The notes under the pieces: generated by a model | Told to the model about the DNA's origin: nothing | What the model saw: the letters and a program-made list of their open reading frames with translations, nothing else | The model's database searches: none | From: Bactrocera neohumeralis | Taxonomy: Eukaryota > Arthropoda > Insecta > Diptera > Tephritidae | Length of the DNA: 64,000 nt | NCBI RefSeq assembly: GCF_024586455.1 | Contig: NC_065921.1 | Location: forward strand, 25,734,635 to 25,798,634 | Reading direction: 5' to 3' | In this document: positions 1-11,339 of the stretch, in pieces | How positions within the stretch are numbered: position 1 is the stretch's first letter | How the letters are laid out: the number at the start of each line of letters is the position of its first letter | Program-made: the position numbers and the translations under genes

Positions 1-529
1 AATAAAATTTTTTTTTTAGAAATTTTCGTGACTTCAAGTTAACGCATTCTATAATAATGCCATATTACTACTCTTGTAAAATAACACGATTTAATAGCAA
101 AAAAAAATACTGAAAATTCTCATTTTTTCGTGCCTCTGACTACCCATAACCCCTTAAAATATGCCTCTGTATGCTACTACTTCGCAGAGTTGCATTAGGG
201 CTTTTACATAATTTTATTGGCGATTATATATTGCAGAAACAGTTGATTAATTGTTTGGGATTAAAATGTGTTTCTTAGTTAGTTGCTCAGTTATAAATAA
301 AAACAAAAATATTTTTTTATAATTATAAATCTAAGTAAATCTAAGTACATCTATTTATTAAAAAGATCAGTTTCGTCATTATTTTCTTGATGGCAGGCAC
401 AATATTTACGTGATTTACATTTCTGGATTGAGTATGATATTTATAGTAAAATCATTGAATTCTCTTGATTATTGTAATGAGCGAAAACAGAACTACTAAG
501 ACATATTTATCATGGTAGCTAAACGATGC
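1..529. other. A+T-rich non-coding stretch
   Basis: No open frame, RNA gene or recognisable repeat boundary is visible. The right end runs into the jockey-like relic at about 530, and the exact left edge of that relic could not be placed. Confidence 0.5.
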
Positions 530-1366
530 TAGGAAAATTCCGGATCTAATTGCAGTCGCATTAATCAATTGCATCCCAGTTTATACCGGCATAAGCCCAA
601 ATCATCTTAAAAATTTCTAATAATGAAGAGCTGAGCTCAGATCACTCCGCTCTCATTATCAATATGAATATGACTGTCGTGATCAAATCATACCGTATTT
701 TTAGAAAAAGTCAAACAAAAAATTTCTAATAATGAAGAAAAGAGCTCAGAGCACTCTGCTCTCATTATCAATATGAATATGACTGTCGTGATCACAACTC
801 ATAAACAGCGTATTTTAAGTAAAAAGTCGAACATAAAAGTTTTCTAATATTAGCTTGAGTCCCACGTTAACCTTAACATGCAGTTAAAGCCAAACCGAGA
901 TTTAGATGATGCTGTGGAAAACTTCATCCACAAAATACATCAAACCGCTTCGTTAGCTTACCCTGCTATTTCATTCAAACCACATTGGACTAACAATTTA
1001 AAACGTCTTCTAAAGTGGCCAGATGTGGACAACTCATGTTGTAGATCTGACAAAAGAAAAGCCGACGCTTTTGGCAACCATCTTAAGAATATTTTTAAGC
1101 CATACGACCTTAGTAGTTACTATCAGCGTCAGAATATTAAGTCCTTTCTCGACTGTTTTTGTCAAGTAGCAATATCTCACGTAAAACTGACTGAAATGCA
1201 AGCAGTAGTGTTGCGATTGAAAAATTGTAAATCGCCCAGTCCAGATAATATTGATGCTGGGCAATCAACAAATTGCCAAAGAAATGTCTCCTATATTTAG
1301 TACTAATATTTAACTGTGGTTTAAGGCTAAGCCACTTTTTTAAGCCACGGATATGCGACGAAATTA
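530..1366 (+). pseudogene. Jockey-type non-LTR retrotransposon relic, endonuclease end to RT start (left half)
   Basis: The forward strand encodes broken pieces of a jockey-clade pol protein. Around 540-700 the frame reads a PDLI motif and then LSSDHSALII, the SDH signature near the end of APE-type endonucleases. From 878 (ATG) an open stretch to about 1258 reads as the linker before the reverse transcriptase and includes LRLKNCKSPSPDNID, a conserved jockey motif. A frameshift near 1260 moves the frame, and translation continues to LRLSHFFKPRICDEII at 1366, where a mariner interrupts it. The right half resumes at 2338. The element is 5' truncated and non-functional. Clade assignment rests on motif pattern only. 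Confidence 0.8.
611..836 (+). repeat. Tandem duplication of about 109 bp inside the jockey relic
   Basis: The block starting AAATTTCTAATAATGAAG at 611 recurs at 720 with only a few differences, and a partial third start (TTTTCTAATATTAG) appears at about 839. Both copies encode the LSSDHSALIINMNMTVVI segment of the endonuclease, so a piece of the retrotransposon coding sequence has been duplicated in tandem after or during insertion. Confidence 0.85.
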
Positions 1367-1368
1367 TA

Positions 1369-2335
1369 TCGGGTGATTTTGTAAGAGCTTGATAACTTTT
1401 TTTAAAAAAAAAAACGCATAAAATTTGCAAAATCTCATCGGTTCTTTATTTGAAACGTTAGATTGGTTCATGACATTTACTTTTTGAAGATAATTTCATT
1501 TAAATGTTGACCGCGGCTGCGTCTTAATTCGGAAAGTCCAATTTTGGGCAACTTTTTCGAGCATTTCGGCCGGAATAGCCCGAATTTCTTCGGAAATGTT
1601 GTCTTCCAAAGCTGGAATAGTTGCTGGCTTATTTCTGTAGACTTAAGACTTGACGTAGCCCCACAAAAAATAATCTAAAGGCGTTAAATCGCATGATCTT
1701 GGTGGCCAACTGCCCATGCATCCCGAAAAATGCACTGTTTGGTGTGGTTTGTACGCTGGTGGAATCATTGGACCGTATTTTTTCAAAGATGCTGTTGGAC
1801 GCAACGTTACGGTGAATGGCGATCGCTATCGTTCGATGCTAACAAACTTTTTGTTAAAAATGGAAGAACTGAACTTGGTTGACATGTGGTTTCAACAAGA
1901 TGGCGCTACATGCCACACAGCTCGCGATTCTATGGCCATTTTGAGGGAAAACTTCGGAGAACAATTCATCTCAAGAAATGGACCCGTAAGTTGGCCACCA
2001 AGATCATGCGATTTAACGCCTTTAGACTATTTTTTGTGGGGCTACGTCAAGTCTTAAGTCTACAGAAATAAGCCAGCAACTATTCCAGCTTTGGAAGACA
2101 ACATTTCCGAAGAAATTCGGGCTATTCCGGCCGAAATGCTCGAAAAAGTTGCCCAAAATTGGACTTTCCGAATGGACCACCTAAGACGCAGCCGCGGTCA
2201 ACATTTAAATGAAATTATCTTCAAAAAGTAAATGTCATGAACCAATCTAACGTTTCAAATAAAGAACCGATGAGATTTTGCAAATTTTATGCGTTTTTTT
2301 AAAAAAAGTTATCAAGCTCTTAAAAAATCACCCGA
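1369..2335 (+). mobile_element. Rosa-type (DD41D) mariner derivative with 343-bp inverted-repeat arms
   Basis: The element is flanked by TA (1367-1368 and 2336-2337) and ends TCGGGTGATT...AATCACCCGA. Instead of short terminal repeats, 1369-1711 is the reverse complement of 1989-2335. The arms differ only by the length of one A run, a lost block of about 8-9 bp near 1530 and a few substitutions. The right arm is the normal 3' end of a mariner-superfamily element (C-terminal transposase codons plus terminal sequence); the left arm is an inverted copy replacing the normal 5' end. A 277-bp spacer (1712-1988) keeps part of the transposase core. It sits inside the jockey relic. It is non-autonomous because the N-terminal DNA-binding region is absent. 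Confidence 0.9.
1713..2233 (+). pseudogene. Mariner-superfamily transposase, C-terminal part (rosa group)
   Basis: This encodes the catalytic half of a Tc1/mariner transposase: KCTVWCGLYAGGIIGPYFF, then FQQDGATCHTA with the second catalytic Asp, then WPPRSCDLTPLDYFLWGYVK with the third. I count 41 residues between those two Asp residues, the DD41D spacing of the rosa lineage described from Ceratitis flies. A single nonsense codon (TAA at 2055-2057) interrupts the frame. Past it the same frame continues through EMLEKVAQNWTFRMDHLRRS to EIIFKK and a stop near 2231. The N-terminal helix-turn-helix region and the first catalytic Asp are missing. Confidence 0.88.
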
Positions 2336-2337
2336 TA

Positions 2338-3065
2338 ATACTTCCGAAGCGAAAGTCCGAGAACGATATATCATCTTACAGACCAATAAGTTTGCTGACA
2401 ATATCCTCCAAAATATTTAAATGAATATTTCTTCAACTATTATTGCTAGTTCTTGTATCTCTTTCCGTCATTCCGTATTAACAATTTGAATTCAGGTATA
2501 TGTAACAAATGGAAAATTGCTACCGAATCGTTAAAATCATATTCAATTGCCTGGAGGAGAAGCAGTACAGCAAGCATTTGACATTGTCTGACACGGCTGG
2601 CTGTTATTGAAAATAAAAATGTTACTGCCAGCTCCAAAGTATGTACTTATCTATTTCTTAGGTCATATGTAACGAGATTACAGACATTTCTATGTTTGAG
2701 TTAATAAACCGACATGTAAAAAATCAAAGTAGATGTTCCGAAAGGCACTATGCTTGGCTCAAAACTATATACGATTTGCACTGCAGACACGCCAGTGATA
2801 AATGACGACAATATAACTGTTGCCACATTAGCTGATGGCACCGCCTTTCTTACATTTGCTTACTCCGCAAACGAAGATTCTGAAATTGTTCAAAAACAAA
2901 TGAACGAAGTAGAATACTGCAAGATTCACAAACTCAGTTCAAGATATGTAAATCGACTAAGCTGACGCCCCAACATACATATGTACATAAGTATATGCCA
3001 TCAACCTACTGGACAACATTGAAGATACTCGCTGTCTGAAAAGGCTGCATCACTTAGAATTACCA
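2338..3065 (+). pseudogene. Jockey-type non-LTR relic, reverse transcriptase (right half)
   Basis: Immediately after the mariner the forward strand reads ILPKRKSENDISSYRPISLL, the SYRPISLL motif at the start of jockey reverse transcriptases, in the frame left open at 1366. The middle of the RT (palm block A) is missing or scrambled. From 2750 the text reads GSKLYTICTADTPV and then ATLADGTAFLT, corresponding to the segment around the FADD catalytic box, here LADG, so the second catalytic Asp is lost. A C-terminal piece (DTRCLKRLHHLEL) ends near 3060. The relic is followed directly by another mariner. Confidence 0.78.
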
Positions 3066-3108
3066 TTTAAATATTCAGTTTAATTGCTCTGATTGAGTTA
3101 CAAAGTTA

Positions 3109-4283
3109 TTAGGCCTACAACTTTGCTTCCGCCGTTTTCCAATAGATGTCTCTAGGGTCAAGAACTGGTCGATTAAATCATTCATATAGAATTTGGACAT
3201 TTGTGTCAACACTAACCCAACAAAATATTTGTAGAGATCTTTTTGCATCCCAAATTTATTGTCAACTGAAAATGTCACTTTTTGAGCCGAATTCTCGACA
3301 TTTACGGGAAACTTTGATTTTCTTTTTTAATTGCAAGAAAAGTGCGGCTGAGGCTCATCGAGCGCTTTCGAAACCGTACGGTGAGGCTGTCCTAAGTGAA
3401 AGAACATGTCGCGAATGATTTCAACGTTTTAAGAATGGTGATTATGAAGTCGAAGACCGGCATGGTGGTGAAAGGGAGAAGATTTTCGAAGATGCTGAAT
3501 TGGAAGCTTTACTCGACCAAGATGCGTTTCAAACCCAAGAAGAACTGGCCGAATCGTTGCAAGTGGTACAGCAAGCCGTAACAAAACGACTCAAAACCAT
3601 GGGGATGATTCAGAAACAAGGAAACTGGGTTCCTTACGACTTGAAACCAAGAGATGTCGAACGGCGCTTCTTTGCATGTGAACAGCTGCTTCAAAGGCAC
3701 AACCGAAAGGGATTTTTACATCGCATTGTAACTGGCGGCGAAAAATGGGTCCACTACGATAATCCTAAGCGAAGAAAGTCATGGAGAAAGCCTGGACATG
3801 CCTCCACGTCGACAGCAAAACCGAACTGGGGCTGGGGGTGATATATTATGAGCTGCTAAAGCCAAGTGAAACCATCACAGGAGATCGATACCGAACGCAA
3901 TTGATGTGTTTGAGCCGAGCACTAAAAGAAAAACGGCCACAGTACGAGGAAAGACACGATAAAGTGAAATGTGAAATCTCACCCCACCCGCCGTATTCTC
4001 AAGACGTTGCGCCATCTGACTACCACTTGTTCTGATCGATGGCACACGGTCTAGCTAGCGAGCACTTCAGTTCTTATGAAGAAGTCAAAAAGTGGATTGA
4101 TACTTGGATCGACTCGAAAGATGAGGAGTTTTTTCGTCACGGAATACGCATGCTGCCAGAAAGATGGTCAAAAGTAGTAGCTAGCGACGGCCAATATTTT
4201 GAATAACATTTTTGTAACCGTTTTTATACAATAAGGCCTTAAACTTACAAAAAAAAACGGCGGAAGCAAAGTTGTAGACCATA
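3109..4283 (+). mobile_element. Irritans-type mariner, internally deleted
   Basis: The ends are matching inverted repeats: CTACAACTTTGCTTCCGCCG starting at 3115 and its reverse complement ending at about 4278, separated by about 1.17 kb. TA dinucleotides lie just outside (near 3107 and 4284), although the outermost few bases of the two ends differ. The element contains one transposase relic in the same orientation and is close to full mariner size, but it has two internal deletions in coding sequence. Confidence 0.87.
3272..4206 (+). pseudogene. Mariner transposase with nonsense mutation and two deletions
   Basis: The ATG at 3272 starts MSLFEPNSRHLRETLIFFFN, the N-terminal DNA-binding domain of irritans-type mariner transposases. 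A TGA at 3416-3418 replaces the Trp expected after CRE. The frame then continues (FQRFKNGDYEVED...) through the second helix-turn-helix to VTGGEKWVHYDNP, where the first catalytic position reads GGEKW instead of the usual GDEKW. A deletion and shift near 3830 fuse the frame to YYELLKPSETITGDRYR. A second deletion after RHDKV removes the block with the second catalytic Asp (HDNARPH). PPYSQDVAPSDYHLF keeps the third Asp and is followed by a stop at 4033-4035. The end (KWIDTWIDSKDEEFF to GQYFE, TAA 4204-4206) is well preserved. The copy cannot be active. Confidence 0.9.
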
Positions 4284-5845
4284 TATAAAGTAAAAAAAGT
4301 CCTTCCAAAATAATGTTATATTTTATGATTTTGAGGCACTCTTTTATCAAAAAATATAAACAAATGTAATAATTATCCTTACGACTTAAGCTAAGCTTCT
4401 GTGCTCGCATAACGTTTGGGCGAGTCGATTTAGCAAAAAATCATGTTGGACTTTATTTTATGGATGCTAAAATTCCTACAATAATAAGCTTTTATTTTCT
4501 CTATACAATAATCTTTTAAATACATTATCCAATCAAAATAAGAAAATATGAATATGTTTAAATGAGAAATCGAAAATCAGCATGCGCCACCTGTTAATAT
4601 TAATACAATATTCAGAGCTCGAACTTTAGCAGCATTTTTATGCATCATTTCGGCCGATATTTTCATGGTTTCTAAGGAAAAAAAGTAAAGTTTCTTTTTA
4701 GTCCAGCCTAATACCTGTATATATGTACATACATACATTCACATTAAAATCTTTAAGAGTGTTACTTATGTATTTTCTTTTTTATGACTCGTTTATTATT
4801 GTTGTCACTAACAATTAAGTGGCTTACATGTGCGTTAACAGCATCAGCTGATTTAATAGCACAACAAAAAGTTAAAAAGAAAACGAAAACCACTCGAAAA
4901 GTGTTGAATTCATTGAGTCGAGCCATAACTCACACGTGAATAAATTAACAGACGCATTTGCTGGCAAACATCAACAAATAAACACTGCTCTCTTATGTCT
5001 GAGTATAAATAGCATTACTGGCCAACATATGTAAATATATGCGCGATTGTCCCGCTTGTTAAATTGTCCTCCATTCGACGACTTTGTCTGTCATATTGTG
5101 TAATATTTTGATTTCGATTTAATTGCGCTCGAAAATGCGCAAAGGCAAACAGTTGGAGATGAGCAGCAGCAGCCAAAACACTTTCCTTGGTCTCACAGTT
5201 CGGTTTGTGACATTGGTACTGTTGTTGTTGCTGGCAATGCAGCACATTTACAGCGATTGTTGTTGCTTTTCAATGCTGCATATTGATCATGTGTAAAATT
5301 ATTAGTTAGGTGTGTATATATTTATCAGTATTCAAATGGGAGAATATTCATTACATGCTAAGTCGATTCAAAAGTTGGCCATCCATTTGTAGCACAGTGT
5401 TGGCAATAATAATAGAATGCAAATAACTATTTTGGTTCAACTGTTTAGAATACACTTGCATTTAAGTTTCGTTTTATTACAAAAATATGCATAATCATTG
5501 AGTTATTCATAATTTTTATTTATTGTATTTAAGCGACAACCTTTGCATATGAATGTGCTGCTATTAAAATCAGATTATTAGTTATGCTCATTAACTATTA
5601 TAGTCGCTTTGTCAAAGACAGAATAAAATATGCTTTAAATAGTTATGATAATGCACATCTGAAACATATTTTTCCAGAAGATACAAGAATAGTGCATTGA
5701 GACACACACATCAAAGAAAAAAGTCTAAGTCTTTTGTAATGGAGAAACACTGCAGCTAATTTATACACACATTCAAGTTCATGTTACATTCGTTCGAAAT
5801 ACAAGAAAAATAACCACATAATGTAGTATATAAACATTGTGACAA
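4284..5845. other. Non-coding DNA, no recognised element
   Basis: A+T-rich sequence with short CAG/TTG-rich patches around 5160-5270 and TATGTACATA runs near 4720. No frame resembles a known protein and no repeat ends are visible. Confidence 0.5.
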
Positions 5846-5849
5846 AAAA

Positions 5850-6520
5850 GTATCCGAAACTGTATACAAAGCGAAAATATTTAATTATTTATCAATATTT
5901 ATTTTATCACCTTCAAAGAAATCCCCAGTCCTCGAAACACTTTTCGTAAGCACTTTTTGAGATGGCCTTCAGCTCCTTCAGCGAATTTTGTTTTATCTCT
6001 TCGAACGACTGAAAACGGGTTCCACGGATATCCAATTTCTGTTTGGGGAGCAAGAAAAAATCGCACCAAGCAAATTCTGGTGAATACGTTAGCTGATCGA
6101 TGGTATTCCTTGCGTTTTTGGCTTTAAATTCGTTCACAATCTTGGTACAATGCGATGGTTGATTAACATGGTGTAAAATCCATGAATTGTTCTTCCATAA
6201 CACCGGACGTTTTCAACGGTTGTTCTCACGCAAACTCCTCTTTACAACCAAACAGAATTCCTTATTGACCGCCTGTTCCTCGGGATTAAATTCATGATAC
6301 ACCAAACAACGAATATCAGAAAAAACAATAAGCAACATTTTGATTTTTGGGCGGCTTTGACGTGTTTTTTTGGTTTCGGCTTGTTTTTTCCCTTCCATTT
6401 CAAATTCGTAAAACCATACTTATGTATGTCTCGTCGGCAGTTATAATGTTCTCCCAGAGCAAGCATAATATAGCGCCTTCGTAGGTCGCGTGTAACTCGA
6501 AAAATCCTTTATTTTTTTCT
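5850..6520 (-). pseudogene. Mariner transposase relic (C-terminal two thirds)
   Basis: On the minus strand, from about 6480 downward, two alternating frames give the catalytic core of a mariner transposase. They read a degraded ITADE block (first Asp), then RQSRPKIKMLLIVFSDIRC, YHEFNPEEQAVNKE and WKNNSWILHHVNQPSH. The last motif should be HHDNAPSH, so the second catalytic Asp is replaced by Val. It continues YSPEFAWCDFFLLPKQKL (third Asp kept) and RGTRFQSFEEIKQNSLKELKAI to KCFEDW near 5925. At least two frameshifts are present and the N-terminal domain is missing. TGTGACAAAAAAGTATCCG at 5838 may be near the 3' terminus, but I could not pair it with a 5' end. Confidence 0.82.
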
Positions 6521-9060
6521 TTCAAAATGACATTGTGTAACCTTAAAATATGTAGTATAAATATACCCTAAAGTGTTTCTTAGATATTTTCCACAAACAT
6601 ATCCAACCAACTCAAAAATTTACTGAATTCCAGAGTTATTCACTATTTACGAGTATATATAAATATTTAAAATCGGCATAAAAGCTTACCCAGCCCATAT
6701 GCCTCAGTTCATTCACTGAGCATTAATTGCTGATTTTGTATGTTTTTCTTCTATTGTTTTATGCTGTTGTCTAATCAACACACATTCTAACTCATAAATC
6801 TTTCGGCAAATTCAGTGATTATTAATGTCAAGGGTGCGCTTAAACAACATAAACTAGAAACCACAAAATTCACACAATATGAAGAAATCTTTCAACAATC
6901 TTTATTGCGCAGATTGAACTTCAAGAAATTACAAAGCAGCAGCGTAGCCAAAATAATTTCACACATAATTATCAACAAGTTTCTTTTATTGTTTTATAAT
7001 GTACTTAAAAGTGAGCAAGAAATCGGATATGCCTGCATAGAAAATATATATATGTATATGCATACAGTAATGCATACAAAACAAAGATTTAAACAATTTA
7101 TATTTATTTTAAAAGTTTAAATTTTTATTATATATCTATTAAAAATAAAGAAATTCATACTAGATTGAAAATGAAAATATACAAGAAAAATATTAAGGGA
7201 AAAATAATTTGCGGACAATGTGAAGTCGGGATAAAGAAGGCGTGGTTGAATTTTTATGGTTTGAAAACGGCTGATGGTAGTTTAGCCGGAAATATAGATT
7301 CGCCCATTTTCTAATTTTTCTGATTTTAAACTTTAGAATACTGAATAATATATATGATTGATATTTAAATTCAAATAATTGATGGCAACCCTATTCTTCA
7401 ACGCTAGAATGAGTTAAACACACTTTATGGTAAGAAAAATATTGAAGCACTTGGACGCGTTATGAATTTAGCAAAATTAAATTAAAAAAAATCCAATATT
7501 CAATTTTTTTTTCTTCGTGCAATTCAGATGATCCTGTAAGGAGTTATCCTGCTAATGCGGGCAAATATTTTTTCCGAGGTGTCAGCGTAAATGGTGTCGC
7601 AATTGCCGCGTTAAAAAAATATTTTTTTTCAAAAAATTTAGAATTTCTTTGTAAAAAGTGTATGTTTGTAAAAATAAAAAATTCTAATAAAATATTTAAT
7701 TTTTTATATGAGAAAATAATTGTTGAAAAAGGCTGTTTTTCACCCGAGGAAATCAAAAATATGTTGCAACCTATTGGTTATAGCTAAAATGTATATTCGT
7801 GACATTTTGAAATTAACTCATATCCAATATGTACTAGTGTAGCCAACTTCATGAAAAGAACTGTAAAAAGGAAGGGTGAAAATGGGAGATCTACGGCTGC
7901 ATTTTTAATAACAGAAAAATTAATTTTGTATTTTCGGTTGTACAATTTTATTAAATATGAATAATTTATATTATTGAAAATATTGTGATGGCAACTCGAA
8001 TTTCAAAAAAAAAAGTTGTTGTAAATGTAAAAAAGTCATAATTCTATTTTTTTTTATACAAATTCAAGTATATTTGTCTAACAATTTTTTTTTTATACTT
8101 TCTTATTAAATGTATTTTTATTTGATTTCATTAGTTTTTTTCCCAAAATGGTGATTTCAAAGCCGGTGACCAACATTGCTCGAAAACGGCTAAACCGTTT
8201 AGTCTCAAACTTTATCTCGAGCTTCTTAAATAATTTTTTAGTAATTAATCGAAGATTTTTTCTCAGCGATTAATATTCTTTTTTTTTGTTTTTATAAACA
8301 ATTTAAGGTCGAAATTTTGGTAAAAAATTTATTTTTTTTTTGGAAAACTGCCATTTTGTCAAAATTTTTTATTTTGCTTATTCTTTCGAATAATCACTAG
8401 ACTTAGCATTACTTTCACGAAATCTGTTTGGTTTTTAATTTCAGAGGATTCAGTTCTGAAATATAGTGGTCACCGCAAAATGCTTTTTTGGAGAAGAGCT
8501 CTCGAAGATCGGCTGTAGTTCCTTTCGAAATAAATATTTTTACTTATACTCAGTTTTTAAAAATTTTGGAACAATAAAATTAAAAGATTTCTAAGAAAAA
8601 AAAAATCTGCAAATTTTTCGTTTTTGTCGACGTGATTTTTACTTAAAAAACATCGTAATGATTTTTTTGTTAATCTAAAATAGTGTGTTATCAATTTTAC
8701 TTCAGTTTTGACCCTAGCACATATCTACCTCTTTGTAGTGTTGCTAAGAATCTTAAATATGGATAACTTTTTAAATATTTTTTCTAAATATATAGTTTGT
8801 TCCTAAAGAGTTGCAACTCTAACTGACAAGTAAATTTTAAAGAACACTATGTTAAAAAGTATGTTTTACGATTTATACACAGTCTGGCAACCTCCTTCAG
8901 AAAATTTTCATAGAATTTCGTATAGAACTTATAATCACTAACTATATTATAAGAGATTATTCTATACTAATATTTACTGATTAATAAATTTAATTGAAAT
9001 AAAAATTAGTTGGCAACTCTATTAAAAAAATATTCTGAACTTATAGACCTTTTTGACTTA
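6521..9060. other. Very A+T-rich non-coding DNA with recurring GGCAAC words
   Basis: There is no coding evidence. The stretch 7380-9060 is dominated by A and T runs and contains the word GGCAAC followed by pyrimidine-rich bases at about 7384, 7989, 8885 and 9011. Such words also occur at the start of the mariner relic at 17.78 kb. The stretch may be built from old fragmented repeats, but no unit could be aligned by eye. Confidence 0.4.
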
Positions 9061-11330
9061 CTGCAAATAATAAACAAACTTTTTTTTCGTCTTTTTTACA
9101 GTAAAAATAAGTTCTAACATTGTAGTGTATTTGTTGTGGCTTGGCAGAGTGTTCGTGGTACACGCAATAAGTTCCCAGCCCTCAAGGTAGCGTCTGTCGG
9201 GCGCCTGCCATAGTGGCGTGACGACTTTTATTTGTTTTGCCAATGAACCAATGAAAAATTAGTAAAAAAATAATAAAAAAAGAAACCTTTTGTTTTTGCT
9301 TACAACAACAACACACTGCCGAAAAACTGCTCAAGAGATTGTCACGCAAAGAATTTTTTTTTCGATTTGTTATTTTTTTGATTAAAAATTCAACTCTTGG
9401 CGCTTATTGGATTTCAAATTTATTTGATAATTTTCAATTTTTTTTGCTCTTTGTTTTTGTGTTTTTTATTTATTTTTTATTTGTTCTATTTTTCTTGTTT
9501 GGGTTATAAATTTTTACTACCTTGAAGGAGTGCCAGAAAGACAAATAGCAAACTGCATTATGCTCTTAATCTGGTGCATTTTACTGCGAGCACACATATA
9601 TACAAGTTTGTATATGTGTGTTTGCATATCACTTGCAGAAAATATGAATAAGTAGGTGAAAATATGTAACAGTAAACATAATTCAAATAACGCCAGCGCA
9701 CAAGTGTGCCACACGTGAGCATACAACAATAATGTATAATTTACATGTACAAAAATATTATATGTAAATATATGTATATTATATTTATATTAGTATATAT
9801 ATACAGACATACATACAGACATACATCTATCTATATTTCCAACAATATTGTCACACAAACAACATTCACCAGCACTTGCCGCCGCCGTCGTGGCAGTTAC
9901 TGTCGCCGACACGCGTCCGCGTCCATTTGTTGGCGAAGTTTGTGTCTGCAGTCTTTTGTTTCGGTAGCATTTTTCATTAACCAACAATCGGCGCGTAGAG
10001 TGCCACAGCACACGGGCCAATTTTTTTGCAGACTGCCTGCATTGTTTGCTGTTGTTGTTTTAATTATTTTATTTCAATTTTATACAATTATTTTCGAATG
10101 CTTCTATTGCCTTGGCAAGTGCGGTTTTTATGGTTTTATGGCGTCTTGTTTGGAGTTTTTGTTATTGGCGGTAGATTAACGGATTATGTAGGCGTTAGTT
10201 TATGAGGCAGCTGTAAGCTGTTGGCTTGACTCTTGCTTTTGTTACTGAAAGTAGTTAGTGTCGATTTGCGCTGAGCATTCGCATTGAAATATGCATTATT
10301 ATATTATGTGTGTTTTATAGAAAACTGTTTTACAAATTTTAGAAAAATTCTAAGCATCTCTCACAGAGAATCTAAGAATTCTAATTACTTCTAAATTATT
10401 TGGCTAAAAAGTTAACTAAGCTGTGCATTGCGTTTAGTGCCGATCTCATAATAAACTTGTGGGTATCAATATATGGATGTTTATTAAGATGAAGTTTGTA
10501 ATACCCAAAAAGACACACTTTCTTCCAAGGAAAACATTTTTCTTACAAAGTACGTAACGAAAATTAAACAAAAAAACGAAAAATAAACGGTATTTAGTAC
10601 CTCAGTATAGTTACAGCTCCTAGCATTCCAATGATATGGATTTTCCAAAGGGCAAATAATTAATTGAGCCAGAAGTATATCGATTTAGATCCAGCACCGG
10701 TTCGTTTGGAAATTCAGCAAGTATTAGATGAAACGAAAAACACTGGCACTCTCTTAACGAAAGAAGAGATGAAACAAGAAAGACAAAGTAGCCTCAACGA
10801 ATGGCTGAAACAGTGGGACGATATGTAGCTATGTGGTATTGCATAGACTTAGGTACATGTGTAAGACATCCAAGCTCACTTAATAAAATATTTCCAACTA
10901 AAATAATCAATATTGAGGATGGAATCATGTGTAGAAGTTCATGCATGTGAGGAAAGTTCTTTGAGCGGCATTCACTTGGTAATGGCCAGAAACGATTCTT
11001 TTGCATATGGCTCCAGCAGCTCACGACTTCCGGTCTTAGAGCAAGTATCCTTTGGGTAGCTAAAAAACATCCATGTGAAGGCGAGCTAAAGCGATAAGGC
11101 GAAACAGTTTAAGAATTAATATTGAAATTAATTTCCATAGTGGGCATTTGCTTAGTTTGAGACAGTGACAAGTGGGCTTCTGATTCAATCAGCAAGTTCA
11201 TAAAGCATTTAGTGGATCGCCAAGAGGCATTTAAAGCTAAACAATACTAAGTCTCATACGTTAGGTTATGCAACAGGCAATAGCTAGATTCTCAGTAGGT
11301 AACTCGGTTAATGTTATCGAAGTATCTATA
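9061..11330. other. Non-coding DNA with a short more G+C-balanced part
   Basis: 9520-10200 has more balanced composition and long open frames in several directions, with TATA/CATA microsatellite-like patches at 9770-9830. None of the translations looks like a protein. 10690-10830 and 10830-11090 carry short open frames of unknown meaning. Nothing can be named. Confidence 0.4.
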
Positions 11331-11339
11331 TAACCAGTC

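Noticed and set aside
9745..10179. 144-codon open frame
   Set aside because: It starts in a TATA/CATA microsatellite patch, overlaps an opposite-strand frame and has no domain.
10677..10828. Short frame reading APVRLEIQQVLDETKN and ending ERQSSLNEWLKQWDD
   Set aside because: It looks protein-like and could be a retrotransposon linker, but I cannot match it to a family and it has no flanking support.
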